Assembly: GCF_000383475.1 (NCBI RefSeq)
Contig: NZ_KB911459.1
Coordinates: 1,130,467 to 1,194,466, forward strand
DNA length: 64,000 nucleotides
Reading direction: 5' to 3'
DNA from: Microbacterium sp. 11MF
GTDB lineage: Bacteria; Actinomycetota; Actinomycetes; Actinomycetales; Microbacteriaceae
Position numbers and translations under genes: made by a program. Every line of letters starts with the position of its first letter. Within the stretch, counting starts at the first letter, position 1. Below are positions 9,341 through 21,205 of this stretch, piece after piece. The notes beneath the pieces were generated by a model that made no database searches, was not told the DNA's origin, and saw nothing but the letters and a program-made list of their open reading frames with translations.

Positions 9341-10147
9341 TCAGGACGCGGTCGGCGCGTCCTTCGCCCCGCCGAACCGGCGGTCGCGGGAGAGGTACAG
9401 CTCGATCGCTCCCCACAGGTCCGTGCGGGAGAAGTCCGGCCACAGCGTGTCGAGGAACACCATCTCGGCGTAGGCCGCCTCCCACAGCAGGAAGTTCGAC
9501 GTCCGCTGCTCCCCACTGGAGCGTACGAACAGGTCGACGTCAGGCATGTCGGGGACGTACAGGTGCCGGCGGAGCGTCTTCTCGGTGATCGCCGACGGCT
9601 TCAGCTTCCCCCGGGCGATCTCCTCCCCCATGGCGCGCATCGCATCGACGATCTCGTGACGTCCGCCGTAGTTCACGCACATCGTGAGGGTCAGTCCCGT
9701 GTTGCCGGACGTGAGCTGTTCGGCGTACTGGAGCTCCTTGATGACCGACCCCCACAGCCGGGGCTTTCGGCCCGCCCAGCGGATGCGGACGTTCCACTCG
9801 TTGAGCTGGTCGCGACGACGGTGCAGCACATCGCGGTTGTACCCCATGAGGAAGCGCACCTCCTCGGGTGAGCGCGCCCAGTTCTCGGTCGAGAAGGCAT
9901 ACACGCTCAGGTGCTTCACCCCGGCCTGGACCGCACCGGCCACGACGTCGAGGAGGACCTCCTCCCCCGCGCGGTGCCCCTCGATCCGCGTGAGACCGCG
10001 GCGGTTGGCCCAGCGGCCGTTGCCGTCCATGACGATCGCGACGTGAGCCGGGACCGAGCCCTTCGGGAACTCCGGCGGGTACACGCCGGTCCAGTCGAGC
10101 GGGCGGTAGGGCACCGCGTCGCGATGCGTGTACGGCTTGGGACTCAC
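9341..10147 (-). CDS. uppS: Isoprenyl transferase (undecaprenyl/decaprenyl diphosphate synthase)
   Basis: A 268-residue cis-prenyltransferase that extends allylic diphosphates with IPP to make the lipid carrier for cell-wall glycan synthesis. [17 protein letters not shown] carries the catalytic Asp and the diphosphate-binding loop, [11 protein letters not shown] is the second signature, and [14 protein letters not shown] is the C-terminal signature. The GTG start overlaps the recO stop by four bases (GTGA), so recO-uppS is an operon. The extended N-terminus ([17 protein letters not shown]) is typical of actinobacterial long-chain enzymes. Confidence 0.95.
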   Translation of the reverse strand: MSPKPYTHRDAVPYRPLDWTGVYPPEFPKGSVPAHVAIVMDGNGRWANRRGLTRIEGHRAGEEVLLDVVAGAVQAGVKHLSVYAFSTENWARSPEEVRFLMGYNRDVLHRRRDQLNEWNVRIRWAGRKPRLWGSVIKELQYAEQLTSGNTGLTLTMCVNYGGRHEIVDAMRAMGEEIARGKLKPSAITEKTLRRHLYVPDMPDVDLFVRSSGEQRTSNFLLWEAAYAEMVFLDTLWPDFSRTDLWGAIELYLSRDRRFGGAKDAPTAS

Positions 10148-10872
10148 CGAGGCGCCTCCAGGTGGGACAGGGAACGGATGCCTCGTTCAGTGTGCCACTG
10201 CGCATACGCCGCGATGAGACCGGAGGATGCCGCGGTGGCGCCGCCCGATGCGGCATCCACCACATCCCACTCCCCCGCCAGGAGCGCACGCAGGAGGTCG
10301 GAGGTCTCGGCGCTCACCCGAGGCGACCCCGCCGGCGCGCACGCGGAGCAGACGATGCCGCCCAGCTGCGCGACGAACCAGTCGTGCGGTCCGGGCGCAC
10401 CGCACCGCGCGCATTCCTGCAGCGACGGCGCCCAGCCGGAGAGGGACATGACGCGGAGGAGGTAGGAATCGAGGACCGATCTCGGTGCGTGATCGCCTCG
10501 CGCCAGCGCGCGGAGCCCCCCGACGAGCAGCAGGTACTGCTGCGGCGTCGTCTCGGCCTCGTTCAGCCGGTCGGCCGTCTCGGACATCGCCGACGCCGCC
10601 GTGTACCGGTCGTAGTCGGTCGCGATGTCGGCGCCGTACGCGCCCAGGGACTCCGCCTGCTGCACGATGTCGAGCGAGCGGCCCTTGTACATCTGGACGT
10701 CGGCCACCATGAACGGCTCGAGCCGCGCGCCGAACTTCGACGACGTGCGGCGGACCCCCTTAGCCACCGCGCGGACCTTGCCATGACGACGGCTGAGCAT
10801 CGTCAGGATGCGGTCGGCCTCACCCAGCTTGTGGGTGCGCAGGATCACGACCTCGTCACGGTAGGTGGGCAC
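10144..10872 (-). CDS. recO: DNA repair protein RecO
   Basis: A 242-residue RecFOR-pathway protein that helps load RecA onto SSB-coated DNA. The N-terminal OB fold ([20 protein letters not shown]) and the C-terminal zinc-binding cysteines (CARCGAPG and CSACAP) are present. It starts at GTG with GATAAT ending six bases upstream, so the recO-uppS mRNA is probably leaderless. It is divergent from a TRIC-type channel gene only 35 bases away. Confidence 0.95.
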   Translation of the reverse strand: MPTYRDEVVILRTHKLGEADRILTMLSRRHGKVRAVAKGVRRTSSKFGARLEPFMVADVQMYKGRSLDIVQQAESLGAYGADIATDYDRYTAASAMSETADRLNEAETTPQQYLLLVGGLRALARGDHAPRSVLDSYLLRVMSLSGWAPSLQECARCGAPGPHDWFVAQLGGIVCSACAPAGSPRVSAETSDLLRALLAGEWDVVDAASGGATAASSGLIAAYAQWHTERGIRSLSHLEAPR

Positions 10873-10878
10873 CCATCG

Positions 10879-10884
10879 ATTATC
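10879..10884 (-). promoter_or_regulatory. -10 box, leaderless recO
   Basis: GATAAT (minus strand) ends six bases before the recO GTG. It lies back to back with the TRIC promoter at 10896-10901. Confidence 0.55.
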
Positions 10885-10895
10885 CCGTGACCAGG

Positions 10896-10901
10896 CACAA
10901 T
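10896..10901 (+). promoter_or_regulatory. -10 box, leaderless TRIC gene
   Basis: CACAAT ends six bases before the GTG at 10908 and supports that start over the GTG at 10887, which would lie upstream of the box. Confidence 0.45.
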
Positions 10902-10907
10902 GAAGGC

Positions 10908-11594
10908 GTGACCGAGCCGCAGTTCCTCATCCCCCTCTGGGCAGACCTCACCGCCGTCGGCCTCGGCGGCGTGCAGGGAGCCCTGTTCGCCTCGGGGTTC
11001 CAGGGGCAGCGTCGTCTCGATCTGCTCGGGGTCGCCATCATCGGCGTCGTCATGGGTCTGGGCGGCGGCATGATCCGCGACCTGCTGCTCAGCACCACAC
11101 CCGTCGCCCTCCAGAGCGACGGCTACCTGATCACCGTCACCGCGGCGGCGCTGATCGGGATGCTGCTCGCCAACGTGTTCCAGCGCCTCAACGCGGTCAT
11201 CGTGGGCCTCGACGCCGTCGCGATCGGGATGTTCGGCGCCCTGGGGACGACGAAGGCGCTCGCCCTCGGCCTCCCGCCGATCCCGTCGATCTTCGTGGGC
11301 GCCTGTGCCGCCGTCGGCGGAGGACTCCTCCGCGACGTGTTCATGGGACTCCCCGTCGCCATGATGCACGTCGGGTCGCTCTACGCCGTCGCCGCCGCGG
11401 TCGGATGCGCCGTCCTCGCCGTCCTCGACACCCTCGGGGTCTCGGCGGTGCCCGCCGCGATCACGTGCATCGCCGTGACCGCCGTCATCCGCGTGCTCGC
11501 CGTGGTCTTCGACATCTCGCTGCCCGAGCAACGGGCCCTCTACCGCAGGAAGGTCGCCGTCGAGACCTCGACGATCCCGATCATCAAGCCGTGA
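10908..11594 (+). CDS. TRIC / UPF0126 family cation channel
   Basis: A 228-residue membrane protein with two UPF0126 repeats and about seven hydrophobic helices. Each repeat carries the Gly-rich element followed by Arg-Asp ([12 protein letters not shown] near residue 45; [12 protein letters not shown] near residue 135), the mark of the bacterial relatives of trimeric intracellular cation channels. A monovalent-cation channel in the cytoplasmic membrane is the likely role. The start is the GTG at 10908, chosen from the -10 spacing and because the upstream in-frame GTG has no ribosome binding site. It is convergent with leuA. Confidence 0.88.
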   Translation: MTEPQFLIPLWADLTAVGLGGVQGALFASGFQGQRRLDLLGVAIIGVVMGLGGGMIRDLLLSTTPVALQSDGYLITVTAAALIGMLLANVFQRLNAVIVGLDAVAIGMFGALGTTKALALGLPPIPSIFVGACAAVGGGLLRDVFMGLPVAMMHVGSLYAVAAAVGCAVLAVLDTLGVSAVPAAITCIAVTAVIRVLAVVFDISLPEQRALYRRKVAVETSTIPIIKP

Positions 11595-11628
11595 CCGGGC
11601 GCCCCTCGGCGGCGACCTCCTGCAAGAG

Positions 11629-14201
<2,573 letters not shown>

Positions 14202-14213
14202 GCGACGCTCCCG

Positions 14214-15143
14214 CTACGGCAGCAGTGCGAGCTTGCCGCCGGGGTGCCCCTCCATGAGGAAGCGCGCCGCCTGGACCGCGTCGGCGAACGGGAAGGTGCG
14301 GGCGACGGGCACCTCGAGCAGTCCGCGCCGCGCGAGATCGACGAGCTCGCCGCGGACGGCGTCGCGGAACGCAGCGCTCGCGGGCAGCATCCCGCCGATC
14401 GCCACGATGCCCTCCGACTCGAGGTCACGACGGACGATCGTGATGATGCGCGTCCTGTCCTCGACGAGCGCGAGCGAGGCCTCGATCGCCTCGTCGGTCC
14501 CCACGCCGTCGAGCGATGCGACGAAGGACGCGCCCGCCGCGGCATCCTTCGCCCTGTGGACGAGGCCAGGTCCGTAGGTGATCGGGATGCCGCCGTAGCG
14601 CCGGACGACATCGGCGTTCCGCTCTCCGGCGGTCCCGACGACGCGGACGCCCCGGACGGCTGCCTGCTGCAGGAAGCTCACTCCGACCGCGCCGGAGGCG
14701 GCGTGGAACAGAACCGTGTCGCCGCTCCGCGCACCGCTTAGCTCGAGCAGCTCGGCGGCGGTCGCACCGGCCAGGAACAGGTTCGCTGCTTCGGGATGGG
14801 CGAGGGTCGACGGCTTGGCGAAGACCTTCTCGGCGGGAACGGTCAGCTCGGTGGCATACCCGCCGCTCAGGCGGAACGCGAGCACCTCGTCGCCGACCGT
14901 CGCCGCGCCCGAGCCGATCTGCGTTCCGGCACCGAGCGCGGTGATCTCACCGGACACCTCGTACCCGATCGGGAAGGGGAACGTCGCATCGGGACGCGTG
15001 GGGTACTTCACATCAGCCGGGTTCATCCCGATCGCACGCACCCGGATCGTCACCTCTCCGGGGCCGGGCGCCGGGACGTCGACCTCTCGCAGCTCCCAGT
15101 CCGAGAGTCCTTCCGGACCGGTCGCGAACCATGCCTGTGCCAT
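14214..15143 (-). CDS. NADP-dependent quinone oxidoreductase-like protein
   Basis: A 309-residue medium-chain dehydrogenase/reductase of the zinc-free quinone oxidoreductase type. The GroES-like N-terminal domain includes GMNPADVKYPT and FPIGYEVSG. The Rossmann part has TVLFHAASGAVGVSFLQQAA (an AxGxVG dinucleotide loop) and GTAGERNADVVRRYG. Structural zinc cysteines are absent, as expected for quinone reductases. The ATG at 15143 has GGAAGGG upstream. It lies 35 bases after era on the same strand but looks like an accessory gene, not part of the era block. The substrate is unknown. Confidence 0.9.
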   Translation of the reverse strand: MAQAWFATGPEGLSDWELREVDVPAPGPGEVTIRVRAIGMNPADVKYPTRPDATFPFPIGYEVSGEITALGAGTQIGSGAATVGDEVLAFRLSGGYATELTVPAEKVFAKPSTLAHPEAANLFLAGATAAELLELSGARSGDTVLFHAASGAVGVSFLQQAAVRGVRVVGTAGERNADVVRRYGGIPITYGPGLVHRAKDAAAGASFVASLDGVGTDEAIEASLALVEDRTRIITIVRRDLESEGIVAIGGMLPASAAFRDAVRGELVDLARRGLLEVPVARTFPFADAVQAARFLMEGHPGGKLALLP

Positions 15144-15178
15144 GCGTGTGCCCTTCCGTGATGACCCGGCGTCGCGGG

Positions 15179-16075
15179 TCAGAATCCGAGGCGCCCGAGC
15201 TGCTTCGGGTCGCGCTGCCATTCCTTCGCCACGCGTACCCGGAGCGACAGGAACACGCGTCCGCCGACCAGCGGCTCGATGCCGGCGCGTGAGCGCGCAC
15301 CGACGTCCTTCAGCCGCGAGCCGCCGCGACCGATGATGATCGCCTTCTGGCTGTCGCGCTCGACCACGATGTTCGCGTAGACGTCGGTGAGGTCGCTGTC
15401 CTCGCGCGCGGCGATGTCCTCGACGGTCACGGCGATCGAGTGGGGCAGTTCGTCGCGCACACCGTCGAGTGCCGCCTCGCGGATGATCTCGGCGATCCGG
15501 TCCTCGAGGCTCTCGTCGGTGACCATCCCCTCCGGATAGAGCGGCGGTCCCTTCGGCATGAGCTTCAAGAGTTCGTCGGCGAGGACGTCGAGCTGGTCGT
15601 CCGTCACCGCGGACAGCGGGATGACGGCGTCCCAGTCCTCGCGGAGCGCGTCGACCTCCATGAGCCGCTCGGTGATCTCCTCGCGCGACGCGATGTCGAC
15701 CTTCGTGACGATCGCGACCTTCTTCGCCCGGCCGTAGCCGTCGAGGGATGCCGCGATACGCCGGTCGCCCGGGCCGACCTTCTCGGTGGCCGGCACGAGG
15801 AACCCGATCGCGTCGACGTCACCGAGCACCTGCTCGACGAGGTCGTTGAGTCGCTGCCCGAGAAGAGTCCGCGGCTTGTGGATGCCGGGGGTGTCGACGA
15901 TCACGAGCTGACCGCCGGGGCGGTTCAGGATGCCGCGGATCGCCTTGCGCGTGGTCTGCGGCTTGTCGCTGGTGATCGCGACCTTCTCGCCGACGAGGGC
16001 GTTGGTCAGGGTCGACTTGCCGACATTGGGACGTCCGACGAACGTCACGAAACCGGAACGGCTGCTCACGGTCAC
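15179..16075 (-). CDS. era: GTPase Era
   Basis: A 298-residue GTPase that binds 16S rRNA and assists 30S subunit maturation. G1 is GRPNVGKSTL, G3 is DTPG, G4 is TKVD, and the C-terminal KH domain has IIIGRGGSRLKDVG. The GTG start overlaps the stop of the upstream CorC-like gene by four bases (GTGA), with GGATCGGA as ribosome binding site. It is the last conserved member of the ybeY-corC-era run. Confidence 0.97.
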   Translation of the reverse strand: MTVSSRSGFVTFVGRPNVGKSTLTNALVGEKVAITSDKPQTTRKAIRGILNRPGGQLVIVDTPGIHKPRTLLGQRLNDLVEQVLGDVDAIGFLVPATEKVGPGDRRIAASLDGYGRAKKVAIVTKVDIASREEITERLMEVDALREDWDAVIPLSAVTDDQLDVLADELLKLMPKGPPLYPEGMVTDESLEDRIAEIIREAALDGVRDELPHSIAVTVEDIAAREDSDLTDVYANIVVERDSQKAIIIGRGGSRLKDVGARSRAGIEPLVGGRVFLSLRVRVAKEWQRDPKQLGRLGF

Positions 16076-17388
16076 TCCGATCCCCGCGCGACGCGGATCT
16101 CTGCGGTGGAAGGGGATACGGGTTCGGCGGCCGGTGGGTCGGCGCGCTCGACGAAGACGGTCGCGAGGCCGCGGCCCCGGCCGAGGGAGGTGCCGCCGGT
16201 GAGGACGAGCCCGCTGTGCTCGACGCGGACGCCGGGGACGGGGACGCTGCCGAGCGCCTTGCCGAAGAGGCCGCCGATCGAGTCGACGTCGTCGTCCTCG
16301 AGTTCGATCCCGAACAGGTCGCCGACCTCGTCGAGGGCCAGGCGGGTGCTCACGCGGAATCGACCGCCGCCGAGGTCCGAGACCTCGCTCGTGCGCAGGT
16401 CGTACTCGTCGGCGATCTCGCCCACCAGCTCCTCGATGAGGTCCTCGAGCGTCACGAGTCCCGACACGCCGCCGTACTCGTCGACGACGAGGCAGACGTG
16501 CACGGCTTCGCGCTTCATCTGCTGCAACAGACTCTCGGCACGCATCGACTCCGGCACGAAGACGGCGGGCCGGGCGATCTGCGCGACCGGGACGCCCCGC
16601 CACGCGGTCTCGTCGCGGTAGGCGAACTGGACGAGGTCCTTGAGGTACACGACGCCCGTGATGTCGTCGGCCTCGCCGTCGGCGATCGGGATGCGGGAGA
16701 CGCCCTTGTCGAGGAAGAGCGTCATCGCCTCCTGTGTCGTGGCCGCGGCATCCATGGTCACCATGTCGGTGCGGGGCACCATGACGGCGCGCACGAAACG
16801 GTCGGTGAAGTCGAAGACGGAGTGGATGAGGTCGCGGTCGTCGGCCTCGATGAGGTCCTGCGACGCGGCCTCATCGACCATGCTCAGCAGCTGCTCCTCC
16901 GACGCGAAGGACGCCCCACGGTGGATGCCGGGGGTCAGGCGGTCGCCGAGGAGGACCAGCAGGTGCGCCAACGGGCCGAGGACGATGCGCGCCCCGCGGA
17001 TGAGCCCGGCGCACGCCTTCAAGAACCCCTTCGAATGCTGACGTCCCACGGCCCGCGGCGATGCGCCCACGAGGACGAACGAGGCGATGGTCATCACGAC
17101 GACTGCGGCGAGCATCGCCCACCAGATGTTGTCGAAGACGAGCGTGAACGCCACTGTGACGATGACGGCGGCAGCGGTCTCGATGAGGATGCGGATGAAG
17201 ACGACGGCCGTCCGGTGCGCGTCCGGGTCGGCGGCGATCCGGCGAAGACCCGCGCCGGAGCGCGCCTCATCGGCGAGGTCGGCGAGGTCCGCGCGGGACG
17301 TCACATCGAGCGCCGCTTCGAGAGAGGCCATCAGCCCGCCGAGCGCGACGAGCAGCACAGCTCCGAGGAGCAGGAGGATCTCGGTCAT
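16072..17388 (-). CDS. Hemolysin/CorC-type CBS-domain membrane protein
   Basis: A 438-residue CNNM/CorC-family membrane protein. The first 150 residues hold the DUF21-type transmembrane domain (LLLLGAVLLVALGGLMASLEAAL, a central pair, and a later helix). The CBS pair follows (RTDMVTMDAAATTQEAMTLF and ARPAVFVPESMRAESLL), with VCLVVDEYGGVSGLVTLEDLIEELVGEI-type consensus in between; the C-terminal CorC_HlyC domain runs from about residue 345. The family is linked to Mg2+/Co2+ efflux; older annotation calls it hemolysin. It overlaps ybeY upstream and era downstream by four bases each. Confidence 0.93.
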   Translation of the reverse strand: MTEILLLLGAVLLVALGGLMASLEAALDVTSRADLADLADEARSGAGLRRIAADPDAHRTAVVFIRILIETAAAVIVTVAFTLVFDNIWWAMLAAVVVMTIASFVLVGASPRAVGRQHSKGFLKACAGLIRGARIVLGPLAHLLVLLGDRLTPGIHRGASFASEEQLLSMVDEAASQDLIEADDRDLIHSVFDFTDRFVRAVMVPRTDMVTMDAAATTQEAMTLFLDKGVSRIPIADGEADDITGVVYLKDLVQFAYRDETAWRGVPVAQIARPAVFVPESMRAESLLQQMKREAVHVCLVVDEYGGVSGLVTLEDLIEELVGEIADEYDLRTSEVSDLGGGRFRVSTRLALDEVGDLFGIELEDDDVDSIGGLFGKALGSVPVPGVRVEHSGLVLTGGTSLGRGRGLATVFVERADPPAAEPVSPSTAEIRVARGSE

Positions 17389-17852
17389 GCGCGCCGGTGG
17401 CGCTCGCTCGAGTGGAACGCGCCGATGAGCTCCTTCTGAAGTCCGAACATCTCGCGCTCCTCCTCGGGCTCGGCGTGGTCGAACCCCAGCAGGTGGAGCA
17501 GGCCGTGCGTCGTGAGGAGGATGAGCTCGTCCATCGTGGTGTGCTTGGCCGCCTGGGCCTGGGTCTCGGCGACCTGGGGGCACAGCACGATGTCGCCGAG
17601 GAGTCCGGGAGGCGTCGGGGACTCCTCGGTTCCCGGGCGCAGCTCGTCCATCGGGAAGCTCAGGACATCGGTGGGGCCGGGCTCGTCCATCCACTGGACG
17701 TGCAGCGCCTCCATCGCCCCCTCGTCGACGAGGAGGATCGCCAGGTCGGCGTCGGGGCTGACGTGCAGCTCGGCGAAGTTGTTCTCGGTGAGGCGCAGCA
17801 GCACGGTCTCATCGACCTCGACGCCGGACTCGTTGGTGATCTCGATGGTCAT
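17385..17852 (-). CDS. ybeY: rRNA maturation endoribonuclease YbeY
   Basis: A 155-residue metalloprotein needed for 16S rRNA 3'-end processing and ribosome quality control. The zinc motif HGLLHLLGFDHAEPEE (HxxxHxxxxxH) is intact, and TDVLSFPMDE is the second family motif. The start overlaps the phoH end and its stop overlaps the CorC-like start, each by four bases, which fits tight translational coupling. Confidence 0.96.
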   Translation of the reverse strand: MTIEITNESGVEVDETVLLRLTENNFAELHVSPDADLAILLVDEGAMEALHVQWMDEPGPTDVLSFPMDELRPGTEESPTPPGLLGDIVLCPQVAETQAQAAKHTTMDELILLTTHGLLHLLGFDHAEPEEEREMFGLQKELIGAFHSSERHRRA

Positions 17853-18931
17853 GAACGTCCTCGCTTGGGCTGTCGGTCTCGGGGGCCGGCAGGGCGGAGC
17901 CCCGTCCGGCGCTCGGCGCGGTTCGCGAGTTCGCTCGCCTCGTCGCGCTCGCGTCGCGCCACGAGCTTCTCCTCGTCGTACGCGGTGTAGGCGTCGACGA
18001 TCCGACCGACGAGCGTGTGGCGCACGACGTCGTCGCTCGTCAGACGCGAGAAGTGGATGTCATCGATGTCCTTGAGGACGCGGGTGACGAGTCGCAGCCC
18101 CGAGGCGCCCTGCGGCAGGTCGACCTGGGTGATGTCGCCGGTGACGACCATGCGCGTGCCGAACCCGAGGCGCGTGAGGAACATCTTCATCTGCTCGGGC
18201 GTCGTGTTCTGGGCCTCGTCGAGGACGACGAACGAGTCGTTGAGCGTGCGCCCGCGCATGTACGCGAGAGGCGCGACCTCGATCGTGCCCGACGCCATGA
18301 GCTTGGGAACGAGCTCGGGGTCCATCATCTCGTTCAGGGCGTCGTACAACGGGCGGAGGTAGGGGTCGATCTTGTCGGTCAGCGTGCCGGGGAGGAACCC
18401 GAGCCGCTCCCCCGCCTCGACGGCAGGACGGGTCAGGATGATGCGGCTGACCTCCTTGCGCTGCAGCGCCTGGACGGCCTTCGCCATCGCGAGGTAGGTC
18501 TTTCCGGTGCCGGCGGGACCGATGCCGAAGACGATCGTGTTCTCCTCGATCGCGTCGACGTACTCCTTCTGGCCGCGCGTCTTGGGTCGGATGACCTTGC
18601 CGCGAGACGAGAGGATCGCTTCGCCGAGCACCTCGGACGGACGCATCCCGCTGTTCTCGCGGAGGATGCGGTTCGACTGCGTCACGTCGCTCGGGTCGAG
18701 GCCCTGGCCCGATCTCGCCATGCCGATCAGCTCGTCCACGAGCTCGTGGGCGCGCGCGACGGCGCCCTCGTCACCGGTCAGGGTGATCTCGTTGCCGCGG
18801 ACATGTACCTGCACGTCCGGGTGTTCGCGTTCCACGGTGCGCAGCAGACGGTCCTGCGGACCGAGCAGCTGCACCATGGCGACACCGTCCGCGTAGATGT
18901 GCGCGACGGTGGGTTCGGCGCTGTCAGCCAC
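17849..18931 (-). CDS. phoH: PhoH-like ATPase
   Basis: A 360-residue PhoH-family ATPase, an RNA-helicase-like P-loop protein that is regularly linked with ybeY. The N-terminal KH-like part (VQLLGPQDRLLRTVE and HELVDELIG) precedes Walker A GPAGTGKTYLAMAKAV and Walker B NDSFVVLDEAQN, followed by TGDITQVDLP. The C-terminal 30 residues are basic (RRTGLRPAGPRDRQPKRGRS). The GTG at 18931, with AGGGAG six bases upstream, is chosen; it overlaps the HIT gene end by eight bases. Confidence 0.95.
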   Translation of the reverse strand: MADSAEPTVAHIYADGVAMVQLLGPQDRLLRTVEREHPDVQVHVRGNEITLTGDEGAVARAHELVDELIGMARSGQGLDPSDVTQSNRILRENSGMRPSEVLGEAILSSRGKVIRPKTRGQKEYVDAIEENTIVFGIGPAGTGKTYLAMAKAVQALQRKEVSRIILTRPAVEAGERLGFLPGTLTDKIDPYLRPLYDALNEMMDPELVPKLMASGTIEVAPLAYMRGRTLNDSFVVLDEAQNTTPEQMKMFLTRLGFGTRMVVTGDITQVDLPQGASGLRLVTRVLKDIDDIHFSRLTSDDVVRHTLVGRIVDAYTAYDEEKLVARRERDEASELANRAERRTGLRPAGPRDRQPKRGRS

Positions 18932-19271
18932 CGAGGCTCCCTTCCGTGAGCCCGCCGCCCAGAACGTGTGCATGGACGTGGAACACGGTCTGTCCGGCGT
19001 CGGGGCCGGTGTTGAACACGAGTCTGAAGTCGCCGCCGGCGTGTTCGGCGGCGACACTGTTCGCGAGGCCGACCACCTCGGCCAGGAGGGCGGGGTCGCC
19101 CGCCGCGAGCTCGACCACGTCACGGTAGTCCTCGGTCTTGGGGATCACGAGGAGATGGACGGGCGCCTGCGGGGCGATGTCGCGGATCGCGAACGCGTTG
19201 TCGGTCTCAGCGACGATCTCGGAGGGGATCTCACCCCGGAGGATGCGGGTGAACACCGATGGCTCGCTCAT
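18924..19271 (-). CDS. Histidine triad (HIT) nucleotide-binding protein
   Basis: A 115-residue HIT hydrolase/transferase of the HINT type. The histidine triad HVHAHVLGG is at residues 98-106, and PVHLLVIPKTEDYRDV is the usual first signature. HINT proteins hydrolyse AMP-lysine and similar nucleoside phosphoramidates. TAGACT ends six bases before the ATG, so it may also be transcribed from its own leaderless promoter within the hrcA-era block. Confidence 0.95.
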   Translation of the reverse strand: MSEPSVFTRILRGEIPSEIVAETDNAFAIRDIAPQAPVHLLVIPKTEDYRDVVELAAGDPALLAEVVGLANSVAAEHAGGDFRLVFNTGPDAGQTVFHVHAHVLGGGLTEGSLGG

Positions 19272-19277
19272 CCTCCC

Positions 19278-19283
19278 AGTCTA
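19278..19283 (-). promoter_or_regulatory. -10 box before HIT gene
   Basis: TAGACT (minus strand) ends six bases before the HIT ATG; the spacer GGGAGG could also act as a very close ribosome binding site. This gives a possible internal promoter for HIT-phoH-ybeY-corC-era. Confidence 0.5.
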
Positions 19284-19315
19284 CTCAGCGCCTTCCCGCG
19301 TCGGTCGGGTCCGGT

Positions 19316-20053
19316 TCACCAGCGGCCGAGGGCCGCATTGACCACGGCGAGGGCCGCCGGCCCCGCCGTCGAGGTGCGCAGCACGGTGTCGCCGAGCCGC
19401 ACGAGCGTCGCACCCGCCGACTGCAGTAGGTCGAGTTCCTCGGGCGAGATGCCCCCTTCGGGTCCCACGACGAGGATCACGTCGCTCGCGTCGGCCGCGT
19501 CGATCTCGATGCGCGACAGCGCGACGGATGCCGTCGGCTCGAGCACCAGCATCCGTGCGTTCTGGGCGAGTGCCGCCAGTTGCCGCGTGGAGACCGGCTG
19601 GTGGAGTTCCGCCAGCCACGGCCGATGCGCCTGCTTCGCCGCCTCACGGGCGATCGTCTCCCAGCGTGCGACGCCCTTGGCGACCTTCGGACCCTCCCAC
19701 CGCGAGACAGAGCGGGCCGCCTGCCACGGCATGATCGCGTCGACCCCGAGCTCCGTCGCCGCCTGGACGGCGAGCTCGTCGCGATCGCCCTTCGCGAGGG
19801 CCTGGACGAGGACGGTGCGCGGCGACGCCGCGGGAACCTCGGCGCGGGTGGAGACCTCGACCGAGACCTCTTTGGGCGCGGCGGCCGAGACCGTGCCGGT
19901 CAGCCACACGCCGCGGCCGTCACCCACCGTGACGTCCTCCCCCACCCGGATGCGACGGACGGCCGCGGCGTGGTGCGCCTCGGCCCCCGTCAGCCGGACG
20001 ACATCGCCCGGGCCGGCGGCCCCGGCATCCTCGATCAGGAAGTGGAGGGCCAC
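19316..20053 (-). CDS. rsmE: 16S rRNA (uracil1498-N3)-methyltransferase
   Basis: A 245-residue SPOUT-fold methyltransferase that methylates U1498 of 16S rRNA. It has an N-terminal PUA-like part (LTGAEAHHAAAVRRIRVGEDV) and the C-terminal knot with VVGPEGGISPEELDLL and VRLGDTVLRTSTAGPAAL, both diagnostic. It starts at GTG two bases after the dnaJ stop. The hrcA-dnaJ-rsmE order is conserved. Confidence 0.96.
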   Translation of the reverse strand: MALHFLIEDAGAAGPGDVVRLTGAEAHHAAAVRRIRVGEDVTVGDGRGVWLTGTVSAAAPKEVSVEVSTRAEVPAASPRTVLVQALAKGDRDELAVQAATELGVDAIMPWQAARSVSRWEGPKVAKGVARWETIAREAAKQAHRPWLAELHQPVSTRQLAALAQNARMLVLEPTASVALSRIEIDAADASDVILVVGPEGGISPEELDLLQSAGATLVRLGDTVLRTSTAGPAALAVVNAALGRW

Positions 20054-20055
20054 GA

Positions 20056-21174
20056 TCAGCGCTTGAACTTGCCGCGGAGCTTGGAGAACAGACCCGGGTG
20101 GAACTCCGCCAGATGAGGCGGGGCCGGACGCATCCGCTTCGCGAGCTCCTGCACGAGCGCCCGCGACTTCGGGTCGAGGTGCGAAGGCGTGACGACCTGC
20201 ACGCCGACCCGGAGGTCGCCGCGCTGGTCGCCTCGGAGAGGCGTGATCCCCCGACCGCGGATGGTGAGCTCGTCGCCCGCCTGGACCCCGGAGCGGATGT
20301 CGAGGTCGACGGATCCGTCGAGGGACTCGATGGTCACTCTCGTTCCCAGGATGGCATCGACCATCGAGACCTCGAGGGTCGCGAGTAGGTCGTCGCCGTC
20401 GCGGCTGAAGACGTCGTGCGGGGCGACGGTGACCTCGAGGTACAGGTCGCCGTTCGGGCCGCCGGCGGGACCGACCTCGCCGGACCCGGGGAGCTGGAGT
20501 CTAAGACCGGTCTCGACGCCGGCCGGGATGTCGATCGACACGGTGCGACGTGCACGCACACGGCCCTGGCCCTGACAGGTGGAGCAGGGGTACGGGATGG
20601 TCGTGCCGTAGCCCTGGCACGTGGTGCAGGGCTGCGAGGTGACGACGTTGCCGAGGAGGCTCCGCACCGTCCGCTGGATCTGGCCCGATCCGTGGCAGAT
20701 GTCGCAGGTGACCGGCTGGGTGCCCGGCTGGCAGCACGAGCCCTGGCAGGTCTCGCAGAGGACCGCGGTGTCGACCTCGATGTCGCGGTGGACGCCGAAG
20801 ACGACGTCGCCGAGGTCGAGGTCGACGCGTACGAGCGCATCCTGGCCCCGCTCGCGGCGTGACCGCGGACGGCCGGCGCGGGTTCCGCCGCCACCGCCGA
20901 AGAAGCTCTCGAAGATGTCGCTGAAACCGCCGAAGCCGGCACCTGCACCGGCTCCGCCGAAGCCGCCTCCGTCGCCGCCCATGTCGTAACGCTGGCGCTG
21001 GTCGGGGTCGCTCAACACGTCGTAGGCGTGCGTCACGAGCTTGAACTGCTCGGAGGCATCCTCCCCCGGGTTCACGTCCGGGTGCAGCTGGCGCGCCAGA
21101 CGCCGGTAAGCCTTCTTGATCTCCTCAGGGCTCGCGTCGCGCGCGACACCCAGGACCTCGTAGTGGTCAGCCAC
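20056..21174 (-). CDS. dnaJ: Chaperone DnaJ
   Basis: A 372-residue DnaJ cochaperone of the hrcA-linked type. The J domain has [20 protein letters not shown] with the HPD triad in [13 protein letters not shown] Gly-rich linker of about 30 residues follows, then four zinc CxxC modules ([36 protein letters not shown]); the first ends in Cys instead of the usual Gly. The GTG at 21174 is preferred over the one at 21180 because GGAGAGG then lies five bases upstream. The gene sits behind hrcA and so should be under HrcA/CIRCE control. Confidence 0.96.
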   Translation of the reverse strand: MADHYEVLGVARDASPEEIKKAYRRLARQLHPDVNPGEDASEQFKLVTHAYDVLSDPDQRQRYDMGGDGGGFGGAGAGAGFGGFSDIFESFFGGGGGTRAGRPRSRRERGQDALVRVDLDLGDVVFGVHRDIEVDTAVLCETCQGSCCQPGTQPVTCDICHGSGQIQRTVRSLLGNVVTSQPCTTCQGYGTTIPYPCSTCQGQGRVRARRTVSIDIPAGVETGLRLQLPGSGEVGPAGGPNGDLYLEVTVAPHDVFSRDGDDLLATLEVSMVDAILGTRVTIESLDGSVDLDIRSGVQAGDELTIRGRGITPLRGDQRGDLRVGVQVVTPSHLDPKSRALVQELAKRMRPAPPHLAEFHPGLFSKLRGKFKR

Positions 21175-21205
21175 AATCACCTCTCCGGCCCGCGGGCCGA
21201 TTCGT

